A DNA stretch of 64,000 nucleotides from Arion vulgaris (GCA_020796225.1 CM036755.1:57402315-57466314); one strand, 5' to 3'. Counted from the first letter of the stretch, positions 30,716-43,563 are shown. The notes: generated from the sequence alone by a model not told the origin. Numbers and translations are program-made.

Positions 30716-31379
30716 ACTTCTTATTGCTCATGTTTGTTGGCAAACACGCTCTGATATAACCAATAAAAGATATTCCAACCTTAGGTTGAAAGAGGCGTGC
30801 CTCGGCATAAAGATGCTTTAATCCCATACATAACAAACCAACAAACAAACAAACAAACAAACGAACAAACCAACCAACAAACAAAGAAACAAACAATTCT
30901 CTAAGTGAAATTACTAGCTTTGAATATTTCAACAATGAAGATAATGAATATTCTCTATCTCGACTGCTTGAGCAAGCTAGACTTAACGAACTGGTGTGTG
31001 GAACGAAGGGAAAACTATGCAAGAAACTTCACTAGATAGATCAACCAGCACAGAACGGGAGTTGTTATAGAGTCTAAACACATTAAACGACACGCTTAGC
31101 AGGAGATCGTAGCAATTATGCTGATGAAGGTGATTCACAAAGGAGCAATGAACAATGTCTATTACCATTGTTTTGTAATTTGAAAATGGATACTAAGTTC
31201 TTATAATGTACTTGCTGTTATTTATTTTGTCTAGCAATTCTAACAATTCGTATTCGTTCTCAGTCAACAACACCGTGTCATCTGCATATCTTATTTTGTT
31301 TGTAGTTCTTCCACTGCTGTTAATTAAGCACTGACATTCCTTCCACTAGTTTGCAAAATGCATGCTTTATATATATATA
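30716..31379. other. Unassigned, with (CAAA)n at 30836-30892
   Basis: Apart from an imperfect CAAA tetranucleotide run and a short TA run at 31369-31380, nothing is recognised. Confidence 0.5.
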
Positions 31380-31803
31380 TTGTGGTGGCTTGTCCTTAAG
31401 GGACAGTGGGACCGGGCCCCACCAAAAATAATGAGTAACGTGCATTTATTATTTTTATAAATTAGTTGTTACTAATTATTACTGTAAACGTGATATTGAT
31501 TAGCTTTGAAATTTGAATATATAACGATAACATATTATATACAGTCTGACATTTAACGTTTTCCCTCAATAATGTAGCATACTTCACATATTTTGTAGGC
31601 ACTTTATATTTAGGGACAGTACAAATTTGCTCTATTTAGACCGTCTGTTAACATAGCGACGTCTGACCTCCTTCTCGTCTGGTTATGTAGCACAGACAAA
31701 TATGTGATTTCATTCATTCAGTAGGTAAATTGTTACGCGGCTAAGCCAATGTACGGTTAAACGATAGTATTGCGTTAAATATTAGTCCGGTGCGTAAATA
31801 CCG

Positions 31804-31805
<2 letters not shown>

Positions 31806-31876
<71 letters not shown>
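31806..31876. repeat. (TA)n microsatellite
   Basis: An uninterrupted TA run of about 35 units. Confidence 0.98.
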
Positions 31877-31881
<5 letters not shown>

Positions 31882-32088
31882 AAATAATAAAGTAATTAAC
31901 TAACCATCATAACTTCAACAACAGAATAATCGATATGTTTGCCAGCCAGAAGAACAGACGTGCTCAACTCTTTTATAAGTAAGGCTATTTAGTGTGTTCA
32001 GTTGTGTACCTTAGTTATATGCTAGATCATTCTAGTAAAGGGGGAAAATATTTCGGAATAGACAAATAATAGTAAATACTAAAATATA

Positions 32089-32328
32089 CAAAATTAATTG
32101 CATATCCTTTACAGGACTTTGCGAATCAACCTAGCTTTTTAGCGCTGTTTGTGATTTTTTTAGGCATTATTACGTTCAGTAGTTTGCCATTGCTTTCTGA
32201 ACAGGGTGGCACTATCGTCCTTTTGTAACAATAAACGCTAAACAATTTGCAAGCAAACTGTCCGCAGCGTAATTCGAACTCAGAACGTCGGGGTTAATAG
32301 ACTGAGTCACTAAGCCACAGACGCCACC
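32089..32328 (-). mobile_element. SINE S2 nested in the hAT element, 11-bp TSD
   Basis: The minus strand has the S2 head TGGCGTCTGTGGCTTAGTGA, a B box GAGTTCGAATT, the middle GTTCAGAAAGCAATGGCAAA, and the end GTAAAGGATATGCAATTAAT. ACTAAAATATA flanks it at 32078-32088 and 32329-32339. That duplicated sequence belongs to the hAT element, so the SINE is younger. Confidence 0.88.
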
Positions 32329-32390
32329 ACTAAAATATAACCTAACCCAAAACCCATGATTTTTCCGAAAATTGCCTGGCCCCATCAAAC

Positions 32391-32920
32391 AAAATGATCT
32401 CGTGCCGCCACTATATATATATATATAGCTAACACATCCTATTGTTTAAATTCTCTCTCTAGCTATACATTCGTATCGTCAACAGTTGGTGCCACAAAAT
32501 GATCTCGTGCCGCCACTATATATATATATAGCTAACACATGCTCTTGTTTAAATTCTCTCTCTAGCTATACATTCGTATCGTCAAACAGTTGGTGCCACA
32601 AAATGATCTCGTGCCGCCACTATATATATATATAGCTAACACATGCTCTTGTTTAAATTCTCTCTCTAGCTATACATTCGTATCGTCACACAGTTGGTGC
32701 CACAAAATGATCTCGTGCCGCCACTATATATATATATAGCTAACACATGCTCTTGTTTAAATTCTCTCTCTAGCTATACATTCGTATCGTCAACAGTTGG
32801 TGCCACAAAATGATCTCGTGCCGCCACTATATATATATATATATAGCTAACACATGCTCTTGTTTAAATTCTCTCTCTAGCTATACATTCGTATCGTCAA
32901 CAGTTGGTGCCATATTGTGT
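32391..32920. repeat. About 104-bp tandem array carrying a hAT terminus, 5 units
   Basis: AAAATGATCTCGTGCCGCCA, the end of the adjacent hAT element, recurs at 32391, 32496, 32600, 32704 and 32807. Each is followed by a TA run, GCTAACACATGCTCTTGTTT, and CTCTAGCTATACATTCGTAT. The array therefore joins a transposon end to its flank and repeats both. Confidence 0.92.
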
Positions 32921-32925
32921 TGTTA

Positions 32926-33159
32926 GTTTAGTTCCCAGTAAACATAACTAATCATTCTCAGGTCTTTCCCATTCAATCCGACTTCTTAGAGGCACTCATT
33001 GATTCTTTCTTGATATTTTCTTCCGAATGCCTGTATATAATTTATTAATAATATATAATTAGAGTGTGGCTCCCATGCCGAGAACCTTGTTTAATTTACA
33101 GTAAGGTCAATGATTTTTTTTCTGTTGTGGGCATAAATGAAAAATTATAACATGAACAG
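32926..33159. other. Unassigned sequence
   Basis: Nothing is recognised. Confidence 0.4.
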
Positions 33160-33418
33160 CCGCCCGAGTGGTTACCGGGGCCCAAATTTGCGGTGTAAAG
33201 AATAGAACCACTGTTACCTGTCATGCATGTCGTAAGAGGCGACTAAGGAGGTTTGGCTGAAATCGGATGCATGTGTCCTAAACGTGTAAAAGTCTTTGCG
33301 TTTAGTGGTATTCTAAACCAATGTGCAACGTATACACGTTCTTGGCAAAGATCAAACATATCACAAAAGTGATTAAAATTGATCGTAAAGAACGAACGCA
33401 AAGAAGAAGAAGAAGAAC
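33160..33418 (+). mobile_element. SINE S4 copy
   Basis: CGCCCGAGTGGTTACCGGGG, CTGTCATGCATGTCGTAAGA then GGCGACTAAG, and a tail AACGCAAAGAAGAAGAAGAA. The interior is more diverged than in the 10093 and 42590 copies. Confidence 0.7.
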
Positions 33419-33561
33419 GTGAACAGCTTCGCGGCGACTGCACTAGCCATGCGACCATTACATTTCTCAGGCTCTCGTCCCACCTGTCCTACAACGCCCT
33501 AACAAGCGATACTACAAGCAGTAAAGATATTTTTTACAATTTATTTTATTATTAAGCATAT

Positions 33562-33850
33562 ATGTGTGTGTACCCCGCACGCTACACTTACACACAGACG
33601 CACATACACGTACGTACGCACGTTCACACACATACACACATACACGTACGTACGCACGTTCACACACATGCACACACACGCACATGTACGCTCACACACA
33701 CATACGTGCTCACACACACACGTACGCACACACGCACATACACGCTCACATACACACACATTTGCTCGCACACACGCACACACACGCACATGTACGCTCA
33801 CACACACGTACACACACACACACGTGCTCTCACACACACGCACATATATA
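33562..33850. repeat. CA-rich cryptically simple repeat
   Basis: ACACAC and ACGTACG variants with repeated GTACGCACGTTCACACACAT segments. Open frames on both strands are composition artefacts. Confidence 0.95.
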
Positions 33851-34581
33851 AATATTTGCACAATCTCTGTTATGTGTTATTTTCTTGACACCAAATATTA
33901 CTTCTTTGTGCCATAGTTTTTCCAACATCAATTTGTTCTTGGCTAATTTCCACGTCTATTTTAATCTGTTTGTGAACGATGTTTAGAATAAAAGTGGACA
34001 TGTTACTCATCATGTTAATTCTTCTATAATTTCTGTACATTTCATTTCTTTGATCACTTTGACATAACTACAAAAAAGTCTAGCGTTTAAAAATCTCCTG
34101 TTATTGTCCCGGACTTTTCATGTTATTGTACAGATCTGAGAGTTATCTGTGCGAAATATTCCAAAGGCATCATTTATATTTTTATGTCCTTGGTTTTATG
34201 GCTTTCTCTACTTCTGATCTGATGATGCTTGGGGGGACATTATTCTGTGGTCGGGGTTTGATTCCACTGTTGTCGGCGGGTTTTTTTCCACATATTTTCT
34301 CCATCCATTTAAAAAAAAATCATTTTTTCTTCACACATATAATTTTTTTGTTTACAGTTTCGGATACATGATGCCATGTTTCAATATTTTTCTCTGAGTA
34401 AAGTTCGTTATTCTTAATGCATTTCTTTTATGTTTTGTTTCCTTTCATGCTTCATATTTCCTCGATTTTTCGTTTTTATTCATTATGTTTTGTTTCTCTG
34501 TCCGCCTTTCTTATTTCTATAATTTAATCAGTTTTCTATACCAGCATTTTTTCTTTGCTTTTCTTTCTATTTTTATTTTGG

Positions 34582-34584
<3 letters not shown>
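33851..34584. other. Unassigned, T-rich; possible degraded SINE at about 34200-34320
   Basis: CGGGGTTTGATTCCACTG near 34252 resembles a B box followed by an A-rich end at 34310, but no convincing A box is visible. Confidence 0.3.
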
Positions 34585-34631
<47 letters not shown>

Positions 34632-34710
34632 TACACACACAGACACACACACAAACACAAACACACACAGACACACAGACAGACACACGCACACATACAC
34701 ACACAATTTA
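34585..34710. repeat. (CT)n then (CA)n microsatellite
   Basis: A pure CT run at about 34585-34622 passes into CA-rich sequence up to about 34708. Confidence 0.97.
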
Positions 34711-34844
34711 GTATAATTAATCTGAAACATTTCCATGTAATATTTACATATTTACTTTCTTATTGTGTATTTCAAAATCATTTGATATTGTTGTAGATTA
34801 TCTTTTCTGTTGTGTTCAATATATTCTGATGTTCGTATTTCTGA

Positions 34845-35372
34845 ATACAATTAGATATGGTGTAGTTGCTAGACAAGAACATTATGCTGGTAGCCAAAGA
34901 AGAATAGTAAACAAACAAATAACCCGTGTCGTTAGTCGTCAAACGCTGGGAGACATACTGAGGGGTAGATTGGAGTACTTATGGACTAACTCGTTCGGTG
35001 TACAGTGATGATGATCCGAAGATTAAACTAAGAACTGATGTCATTAGTTGCCACACGCTGGGAGACATACCGAGGAGGAGATCGGAGTACTTATGGACTA
35101 ACTCGTTCTGTGTACAGTGATGATGATCCGAAGATTAAACTAAGAACTGATGTCGTTAGTCGTCAAACGCTGGGAGACATACTGAGGGTAGATCGAGTAC
35201 TTATGGACTAACTCGTTCGGTGTACAGTGATGATGATCCGAAGATTAAACTAAGAACTGATGTCATTAGTTGCCACACGCTGGGAGACATACTGAAGAGT
35301 AGATCGGAGTACTTATGGACTAACTGGTTCGGTGTGTAGTGATGACGATCCGAAGATTAAACTAAACTAAAT
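34845..35372 (+). mobile_element. RNH-2 LINE 3' end in tandem, about 4 copies
   Basis: The first copy encodes GVVARQEHYAGSQRRIVNKQ and RQTLGDILRGRLEYLWTNSF, matching 10640-10775. The terminal block GTCGTTAGTCGTCAAACGCT ... GATGATCCGAAGATTAAACT is then repeated with a period near 110 bp (starts about 34926, 35036, 35147, 35256). It ends in TAAACTAAACTAAA. This is tandem amplification of a LINE terminus. Confidence 0.85.
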
Positions 35373-35383
35373 CATCATCATCA

Positions 35384-35770
35384 TCAAATAGCTTGTCCTG
35401 AGCAGAACTTTGCCACCCCAACAGTCCTTCGGAATTTCTCTCTCTCATAGGCCAGATGTCCTGCCTCAGCAGCCGTCATGTTTAAATCATCAGTTACATC
35501 TTGAATCCATCTTCTCCGTGGTCTTCCTCTTCTTCTATTTGCCGGTTTGCCTCCTTTCATGATGGTCTTCTCCAGCCCTTCATGTCTTTTTATATGTCTA
35601 AAATATCTCAATTTTCTCTTTCTTATTTGTAGCATCAGCCAGTTTTCTTTGATTTTGAGTTCTTTCTGGATAGATCTATTTGTTCTCTTCTCTGTCAAAG
35701 GTATACGAAGGACTCTTCTGTAACACTTATATTCACAAGCACATATATGCTTTCCCACTGCTTTATTAAA
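35384..35770 (-). mobile_element. Family E LINE C-terminal fragment, best copy
   Basis: The minus strand stays open: YKCYRRVLRIPLTEKRTNRS (about 35730-35672), LRYFRHIKRHEGLEKTIMKG (about 35612-35555), RRGRPRRRWIQDVTDDLNMT (about 35535-35475), ending KFCSGQAI before a (GAT)n tail at 35371-35386. The RT core is absent. It serves as the reference for family E motifs here. Confidence 0.85.
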
Positions 35771-36062
35771 TCTAAACTAAACTAAATACAACTAGATAAA
35801 ACAGCTGGGAAAATCACTCAAAATAATAATACAAATTCGATAGAAAAGTACTCAGCATACCATGGACAGAGAACTAACAAACATGTACACTACAAATATT
35901 TAGATGACTCGGCAGAAATAAAAAGAACTACAAAACATATGCAATGAAACTAATATGAATAAAAAAAACTTAGATTTTCCAAGAATGTGTGTGTTTCCCC
36001 ATAGAAACATGGGTTTGTGAGATTTAGATTATTGAGAAACAGTTGAGAAATTGATCAATGAA
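35771..36062. other. Unassigned, possibly eroded LINE
   Basis: ATACCATGGACAGAGAACTA near 35856 hints at family E, but the rest is unreadable. Confidence 0.35.
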
Positions 36063-36380
36063 TCTTTGAGATATAGCACTGCCCACATATATGTTTGAAA
36101 TATAGCAATGTCTATATATATTTGAAATATGCAATGTCGCATACGTTTAAAATATAGCACTGCCACATATATTTGAAATATACATGCACATATATTTGAA
36201 ATATAGCACTTACATATATTTGAAATATAGCAATGTCTATATATATTTGAAATATAGCAATGTCGGCATACGTTTGAAATATAGCACTGCCCACATATAT
36301 TTGAAATATAGCACTGCCCACATATATTTGAAATATAGCAATGTCTACATATATTTGAAATATAGCAATGTCAGATTCTC
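36063..36380. repeat. About 27-bp tandem array, 11 to 12 units
   Basis: CATATATTTGAAATATAGCA followed by ATGTCTA or CTGCCCA. Unit length varies from 19 to 28 bp. Confidence 0.9.
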
Positions 36381-36424
36381 TTACTATTAATTTCTTTAGT
36401 ATTATTGTCTCGTTACATACACAG

Positions 36425-36668
36425 TAAAATGGCGATGGGTCGGGCATACCCTACAGAAGACACAATTGAGTGTCACTAGACAAGTTCCTTGATTGGAACC
36501 CGCAAAGAAAACGAAAAATAGGACACTCTAAACAGACCTGGAGACGAAGTCTTCTTGAGGAACTGAAGAGTGCTCGACTATCCTCGGAGATCATAAAGAA
36601 AACAGAAACAGTCCAGAAAAGTGGCGAACAACTGTTGAGGCCACAATGCTCCACAATGAGCGGAGAGT
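36425..36668 (+). mobile_element. Family H LINE C-terminus
   Basis: The frame reads LDWNPQRKRKIGHSKQTWRR (about 36488-36545), SLLEELKSARLSSEIIKKTE and LLRPQCSTMSGE with a stop at 36668. This is the usual ending of LINE ORFs of the NPQGKRKRGRPK-TWRR type. Upstream is a frameshifted RWVGHTLQK. It is dead and truncated. Confidence 0.8.
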
Positions 36669-36978
36669 AAGGCCAGTATCCATGGCCAGTATCCATGCCC
36701 AGTATTCATACCCAGTATTCATACCCAGTATTCATACCCAGTATTCATACCCAGTATCCATGCCCAGTATTCATGCCCAGTATTCATGCCCAGTATTCAT
36801 GCCCAGTATCCATGCCCAGTATTCATACCAAGTATCCATGCCCAGTATCCATGCCCAGTATTCATACCAAGTATCCATGCCCAGTATTCATACCAAGTAT
36901 CCATGCCCAGTATTCATGCCCAGTATCCATGGCCAGTATTCATGCCCAGTATTCATACCAAGTATCCATGCACAGTAT
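36669..36978. repeat. 13-bp tandem array, about 24 units
   Basis: CCCAGTATTCATA and CCCAGTATCCATG units. The array begins immediately after the family H stop codon, so it was seeded at the LINE's ORF end or 3' UTR. Confidence 0.92.
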
Positions 36979-37004
36979 CTCCGTTTATATTTTCCAATTT
37001 CTTC

Positions 37005-40000
37005 TTTGTTTTCCTTACAACATTAATACTATTTGTTTTCCTTACAACATTAATACTATTTGTTTTCCTTACAACATTAATACTATTTGTTTTCCTTACA
37101 ACATTAATACTATTTGTTTTCCTTACAACATTAATACTGTTTGTTTTCCTTACAACATTAATACTATTTGTTTTGCTTACAACATTAATACTATTTGTTT
37201 TCCTTACAACATTAATACTGTTTGTTTTCCTTACAACATTAATACTATTTGTTTTCCTTACAACATTAATACTATTTGTTTTGCTTACAACATTAATACT
37301 ATTTGTTTTCCTTACAACATTAATACTATTTGTTTTGCTTACAACATTAATACTATTTGTTTTGCTTACAACATTAATACTATTTGTTTTCCTTACAACA
37401 TTAATACTATTTGTTTTCCTTACAACATTAATACTATTTGTTTTCCTTACAACATTAATACTATTTGTTTTCCTTACAACATTAATACTATTTGTTTTCC
37501 TTACAACATTAATACTATTTGTTTTCCTAACAACATTAATACTATTTGTTTTCCTTACAACATTAATACTATTTGTTTTCCTTACAACATTAATACTATT
37601 TGTTTTCCTTACAACATTAATACTATTTGTTTTCCTTACAACATTAATACTATTTGTTTTCATTACAACATTAATACTATTTGTTTTCCTTACAACATTA
37701 ATACTATTTGTTTTCCTAACAACATTAATACTATTTGTTTTCCTTACAACATTAATACTATTTGTTTTCCTTACAACATTAATACTATTTGTTTTCCTTA
37801 CAACATTAATACTATTTGTTTTCCTTACAACATTAATACTATTTGTTTTCCTTACAACATTAATACTATTTGTTTTCCTTACAACATTAATACTATTTGT
37901 TTTCCTTACAACATTAATACTATTTGTTTTCCTTACAACATTAATACTATTTGTTTTCCTTACAACATTAATACTATTTGTTTTCCTTACAACATTAATA
38001 CTATTTGTTTTCCTTACAACATTAATACTATTTGTTTTCCTTACAACATTAATACTATTTGTTTTCCTTACAACATTAATACTATTTGTTTTCCTTACAA
38101 CATTAATACTATTTGTTTTCCTTACAACATTAATACTATTTGTTTTCCTTACAACATTAATACTATTTGTTTTGCTTACAACATTAATACTATTTGTTTT
38201 CCTTACAACATTAATACTATTTGTTTTCATTACAACATTAATACTATTTGTTTTCCTTACAACATTAATACTATTTGTTTTCCTTACAACATTAATACTA
38301 TTTGTTTTCCTTACAACATTAATACTATTTGTTTTCCTTACAACATTAATACTATTTGTTTTCATTACAACATTAATACTATTTGTTTTCCTTACAACAT
38401 TAATACTATTTGTTTTCCTTACAACATTAATACTATTTGTTTTGCTTACAACATTAATACTATTTGTTTTCCTTACAACATTAATACTATTTGTTTTCCT
38501 TACAACATTAATACTGTTTGTTTTCCTTACAACATTAATACTATTTGTTTTCATTACAACATTAATACTATTTGTTTTGCTTACAACATTAATACTATTT
38601 GTTTTGCTTACAACATTAATACTATTTGTTTTCCTTACAACATTAATACTATTTGTTTTCCTTACAACATTAATACTATTTGTTTTCCTTACAACATTAA
38701 TACTATTTGTTTTCCTTACAACATTAATACTATTTGTTTTCCTTACAACAATAATACTATTTGTTTTCCTTACAACATTAATACTATTTGTTTTCCTTAC
38801 AACATTAATACTATTTGTTTTCCTTACAACATTAATACTATTTGTTTTCCTTACAACATTAATACTATTTGTTTTCCTTACAACATTAATACTATTTGTT
38901 TTCCTTACAACATTAATACTATTTGTTTTCCTTACAACATTAATACTATTTGTTTTCCTAACAACATTAATACTATTTGTTTTCCTTACAACATTAATAC
39001 TATTTGTTTTCCTTACACCATTAATACTATTTGTTTTCCTTACAACATTAATACTATTTGTTTTCCTTACAACATTAATACTATTTGTTTTCCTTACAAC
39101 ATTAATACTATTTGTTTTCCTTACAACATTAATACTATTTGTTTTCCTTACAACATTAATAATATTTGTTTTGCTTACAACATTAATACTATTTGTTTTC
39201 CTTACAACATTAATACTATTTGTTTTCCTTACAACATTAATACTATTTGTTTTCCTTACAACATTAATACTATTTGTTTTCCTTACAACATTAATACTAT
39301 TTGTTTTCCTTACAACATTAATACTATTTGTTTTCCTTACAACATTAATACTATTTGTTTTCCTTACAACATTAATACTATTTGTTTTCCTTACAACATT
39401 AATACTATTTGTTTTCCTACAACATAATACTATTTGTTTTCCTTACAACATTAATACTATTTGTTTTCCTTACAACATTAATACTATTTGTTTTCCTTAC
39501 ACCATTAATACTATTTGTTTTCCTTACAACATTAATACTATTTGTTTTCCTTACAACATTAATACTATTTGTTTTCCTTACAACATTAATACTATTTGTT
39601 TTCCTTACAACATTAATACTATTTGTTTTCCTTACAACATTAATACTATTTGTTTTCCTTACAACATTAATACTATTTGTTTTCCTTACAACATTAATAC
39701 TATTTGTTTTCCTTACAACATTAATACTATTTGTTTTCCTTACAACATTAATACTATTTGTTTTCCTTACAACATTAATACTATTTGTTTTCCTTACAAC
39801 ATTAATACTATTTGTTTTCCTTACAACATTAATACTATTTGTTTTCCTTACAACATTAATACTATTTGTTTTCATTACAACATTAATACTATTTGTTTTC
39901 CTTACAACATTAATACTATTTGTTTTCATTACAACATTAATACTATTTGTTCTCCTTACAACATTAATACTATTTGTTTTCCTTACAACATTAATACTAT

Positions 40001-41530
40001 TTGTTTTCCTTACAACATTAATACTATTTGTTTTCCTTACAACATTAATACTATTTGTTTTCCTTACAACATTAATACTATTTGTTTTCCTTACAACAAT
40101 AATACTATTTGTTTTCCTTACAACATTAATACTATTTGTTTTCCTTACAACATTAATACTATTTGTTTTCCTTACAACATTAATACTATTTGTTTTCCTT
40201 ACAACATTAATACTATTTGTTTTCCTAACAACATTAATACTATTTGTTTTCCTTACAACATTAATACTGTTTGTTTTCCTTACAACATTAATACTATTTG
40301 TTTTCCTTACAACATTAATACTATTTGTTTTCCTTACAACATTAATACTATTTGTTTTCCTTACAACATTAATACTATTTGTTTTCCTTACAACATTAAT
40401 ACTATTTGTTTTCCTTACAACATTAATACTATTTGTTTTCATTACAACATTAATACTATTTGTTTTCCTTACAACATTAATACTATTTGTTTTCCTTACA
40501 ACATTAATACTATTTGTTTTCCTTACAACATTAATACTATTTGTTTTCCTTACAACATTAATACTATTTGTTTTCCTTACAACATTAATACTATTTGTTT
40601 TCCTTACAACATTAATACTATTTGTTTTCCTTACAACATTAATACTATTTGTTTTCCTTACAACATTAATACTATTTGTTTTCATTACAACATTAATACT
40701 ATTTGTTTTCCTTACAACATTAATACTATTTGTTTTCATTACAACATTAATACTATTTGTTTTCCTTACAACATTAATACTATTTGTTTTCATTACAACA
40801 TTAATACTATTTGTTCTCCTTACAACATTAATACTATTTGTTTTCCTTACAACATTAATACTATTTGTTTTCCTTACAACATTAATACTATTTGTTTTCC
40901 TTACAACATTAATACTATTTGTTTTCCTTACAACATTAATACTATTTGTTTTCCTTTCAACATTAATACTATTTGTTTTCCTTACAACATTAATACTATT
41001 TGTTTTCCTTACAACATTAATACTATTTGTTTTCCTTACAACATTAATACTATTTGTTTTCCTTACAACATTAATACTATTTGTTTTCATTACAACATTA
41101 ATACTATTTGTTTTCCTTACAACATTAATACTGTTTGTTTTCCTTACAACATTAATACTATTTGTTTTGCTTACAACATTAATACTATTTGTTTTCCTTA
41201 CAACATTAATACTATTTGTTTTCCTTACAACATTAATACTATTTGTTTTCCTTACAACATTAATACTATTTGTTTTCCTTACAACATTAATACTATTTGT
41301 TTTCCTTACAACATTAATACTATTTGTTTTCCTTACAACATTAATACTATTTGTTTTCCTTACAACATTAATACTATTTGTTTTCCTTACAACATTAATA
41401 CTATTTGTTTTCCTTACAACATTAATACTATTTGTTTTCCTTACAACATTAATACTATTTGTTTTCCTTACAAATTTATACATTTGTTTTCTACAACATT
41501 AATACTATTTGTTTTCTTACAAATTAATAC
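37005..41530. repeat. 27-bp satellite array, about 167 units
   Basis: The unit is TTTTCCTTACAACATTAATA plus CTATTTG. Most units are identical; point variants (CATTAC, GCTTAC, CCTAAC, ACTGTT, AATAATACT) recur. TTCTCCTTAC at 39949 and 40814 is about 865 bp apart, near 32 units, and lies in similar variant neighbourhoods, which suggests block duplication. Period 27 keeps the reading frame, so giant open frames run on both strands, up to 1,599 codons. They consist only of a 9-residue repeat. I cannot trace the unit to a parent element. Confidence 0.96.
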
Positions 41531-41569
41531 TATTTTTATGTTGTTCTCCTCTTATAATATAAATATATA

Positions 41570-41730
41570 CAGTGGCGGCTCGTGATCCTTTTTTGTTGGT
41601 GGGGCCAGACTCAAATTTTCGGGGAAAATCATGGTTTTGGTTAGGTTATATTTTAATTTATTAACTAATAAATATACGTTACACATTATTTTTGGTTGTG
41701 CCTCCACTGACCCTAATGACGAGCCGCCAC

Positions 41731-41732
<2 letters not shown>
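41570..41732 (+). mobile_element. hAT-type MITE, 163 bp, 8-bp TSD
   Basis: The terminal inverted repeats are CAGTGGCGGCTCGTGATC and, read inward from the right, CAGTGGCGGCTCGTCATT. AATATATA precedes (41562-41569) and follows (41733-41740). The 8-bp duplication and CAGTG ends fit the hAT superfamily. It has no coding capacity. A 31-bp TA run follows at 41734-41763. Confidence 0.85.
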
Positions 41733-41763
<31 letters not shown>

Positions 41764-41766
<3 letters not shown>

Positions 41767-41925
41767 CTTTACTTGTAATAGTTTCTATCTTGTTATCTCG
41801 TCTACAGCTTCAATAATATCTGTTTATATATATACTTTCTTGGGGATTTTGCACTAAAATTGTCTACTTCTTCTTGATATACCTTGAGTGTCCTACCATT
41901 TTTATATTTCGATATGTCTGTCTGG
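41764..41925. other. Unassigned short spacer
   Basis: Nothing is recognised. Confidence 0.4.
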
Positions 41926-42380
41926 TGTATCTGTGGTGTAGTGGTTACGTGCTCGTCTCTCGTGCCAAAGATACCATGTTTGCTCACTTGTGGCGCCATC
42001 TGGATATTTTTCAGAGATGCCTTATCTCAGTGTAGGTGAGATCGAGTTCCTAGTCCTATCGGAAACGAACGATAAAACGTAGGTTCCGTGTTCATTTTGA
42101 GAACGTAAAAGAACCATTGACAGTTCAAAATCGAGAAGAGCAGGCTGGAAAGCCGCTGCCCGGAAAAAAATCATTAGAAAAGATTAAAATAAAATTCAAA
42201 CAAAATATCCTCTCCATTTTAAAAATTACATCAAGAATTACCCTATCCGGTGCTATGGAGTTCGTGCACTCCAGCTGAGATCTTCATGTGCAAGAAAGAG
42301 ATCGGAGCACACATGGTTACTCACCAACGTGCAATCATGATGGTCCTATCAATCAATCAATCAATCAATCAATCAATGTG
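41926..42380 (+). mobile_element. SINE S3, full-length copy
   Basis: The A-box-like TGTGGTGTAGTGGTTACGTG lies near 41932, then CTCGTCTCTCGTGCCAAAGA. The body has GATCGAGTTCCTAGTCCTAT, an A-rich middle, GCTATGGAGTTCGTGCACTC and CAGCTGAGATCTTC. The tail is (CAAT)n at 42349-42377. Related copies are at 21740, 44668, and minus-strand 13004 and 51485. Confidence 0.82.
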
Positions 42381-42589
42381 TCTGTCTAATTTTCTGATAG
42401 ATTTTCACCGATTGTAGCCATTTGATTAAAGTGAAGTCACACTCGTCATTACTATCTTTCGTATTCATTAGTTAAACCATCTCTTCTTTGTTAATATTTA
42501 CAGACGATTCATCCCCAGGGGCCAAGTGCCACATGCGTTTCAATTTTCATTTAGTTTAATCTTTTGTTGATATAAATAGAGTTACTATA

Positions 42590-42857
42590 TATGCCCATGT
42601 GGGCTCGCCAGGAGGGCGCATAGAATAGCAAAACTGCGACCTACAAGGAATGTCGTAAGAGGCGACTGTGGTAGGGGCCTACTGAATCTGCCCTAGCAAA
42701 TAAAAAGCGTGGTAGAAAAATGTGATGTGCTGGCTTACTTGTAGGCGCATAACTGGGACAACGTACAATTACGCTTATGCTCGGATCACATACAAATCAC
42801 AAAGAGTGTTTAACAAGTTGTCGATCTGGAACGTTCAAAGAAGAAGAAGAAGAAGAC
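42590..42857 (+). mobile_element. SINE S4 copy
   Basis: GCGACCTACAAGGAATGTCG then TAAGAGGCGACT, ATGTGCTGGCTTACTTGTAG, GCGCATAACTGGGACAACGT, ending GGAACGTTCAAAGAAGAAGA. Collinear with 10093-10371. Confidence 0.8.
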
Positions 42858-43019
42858 TTGTCCCAGCTAGGTCCCAGTCTTTTCCGAGATGACCATCAAT
42901 ATTCTGTTTAGTTATCCTGATATGCTTCCTGTGTGCCATCATTCATATTGTTGTATCACATTGTCAGTTGTTGTTGTTCTAGCTAGATTCATTAGCTGCA
43001 TTTGACTTCTCAATCTTCG

Positions 43020-43530
43020 GGTACTACTACTACCACTACTACTACTACTACCACTACTGCTACTACTACTACTACTACCACCACTGCTACTACTACTACT
43101 ACTACTACTACCACTATTTCTACTACAACTACTACTACTACTACCACTACTATTACTACCACTACTACTACTACTACCACTACTACTACTACTCTCCACT
43201 ACTACACTACTCTACTCTACTGCTACTATTACTCTACTGCTACTACTATCACTTTCTACTGCTCTCCCTACTATACTGCTCTACTCTACCACTATAACCA
43301 CTACTACAGCTATTCTTATGCTCTGCTACTATTACTACCATTACTACTACTACTAATGATGCTACTATTACTACTGCTATTACTGCTCTATTACTACTAC
43401 TATTACTACTACTATTACTACTACTATTCCTACTACTATTACTACTACTACACCTAACGTTACTACTAATGCTACTACTACTAATGCTGCTACTCTGCTC
43501 TGCTCTACTACTACTACTACTACTACTGCT

Positions 43531-43563
<33 letters not shown>

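Larger units (their letters stand above)
31380..32413 (-). mobile_element. hAT-type element, long copy, split by SINE S2
   Basis: The left end GTGGTGGCTTGTCCTTAAGG and right end GATCTCGTGCCGCCACT are degraded forms of the CAGTGGCGGCTCGT termini of 41570-41732 and 60133-60298. The subterminal blocks GGGCCCCACCAAAAATAATG and TATAACCTAACCCAAAACCC also match them. With the nested SINE removed it is about 0.8 kb, longer than the 163-166 bp copies, and its extra interior includes (TA)n at 31806-31876. It has no transposase coding. Confidence 0.7.

Noticed and set aside
33541..33916. Cysteine- and histidine-rich open frames on both strands
   Set aside because: They follow from CA/GT simple-sequence composition.
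36695..41585. Open frames of 1,599, 910, 697 and 688 codons as giant repetitive protein genes
   Set aside because: They consist of a 27-bp satellite open on both strands because 27 is a multiple of three and the unit lacks stops. There is no non-repeat domain and no gene structure.
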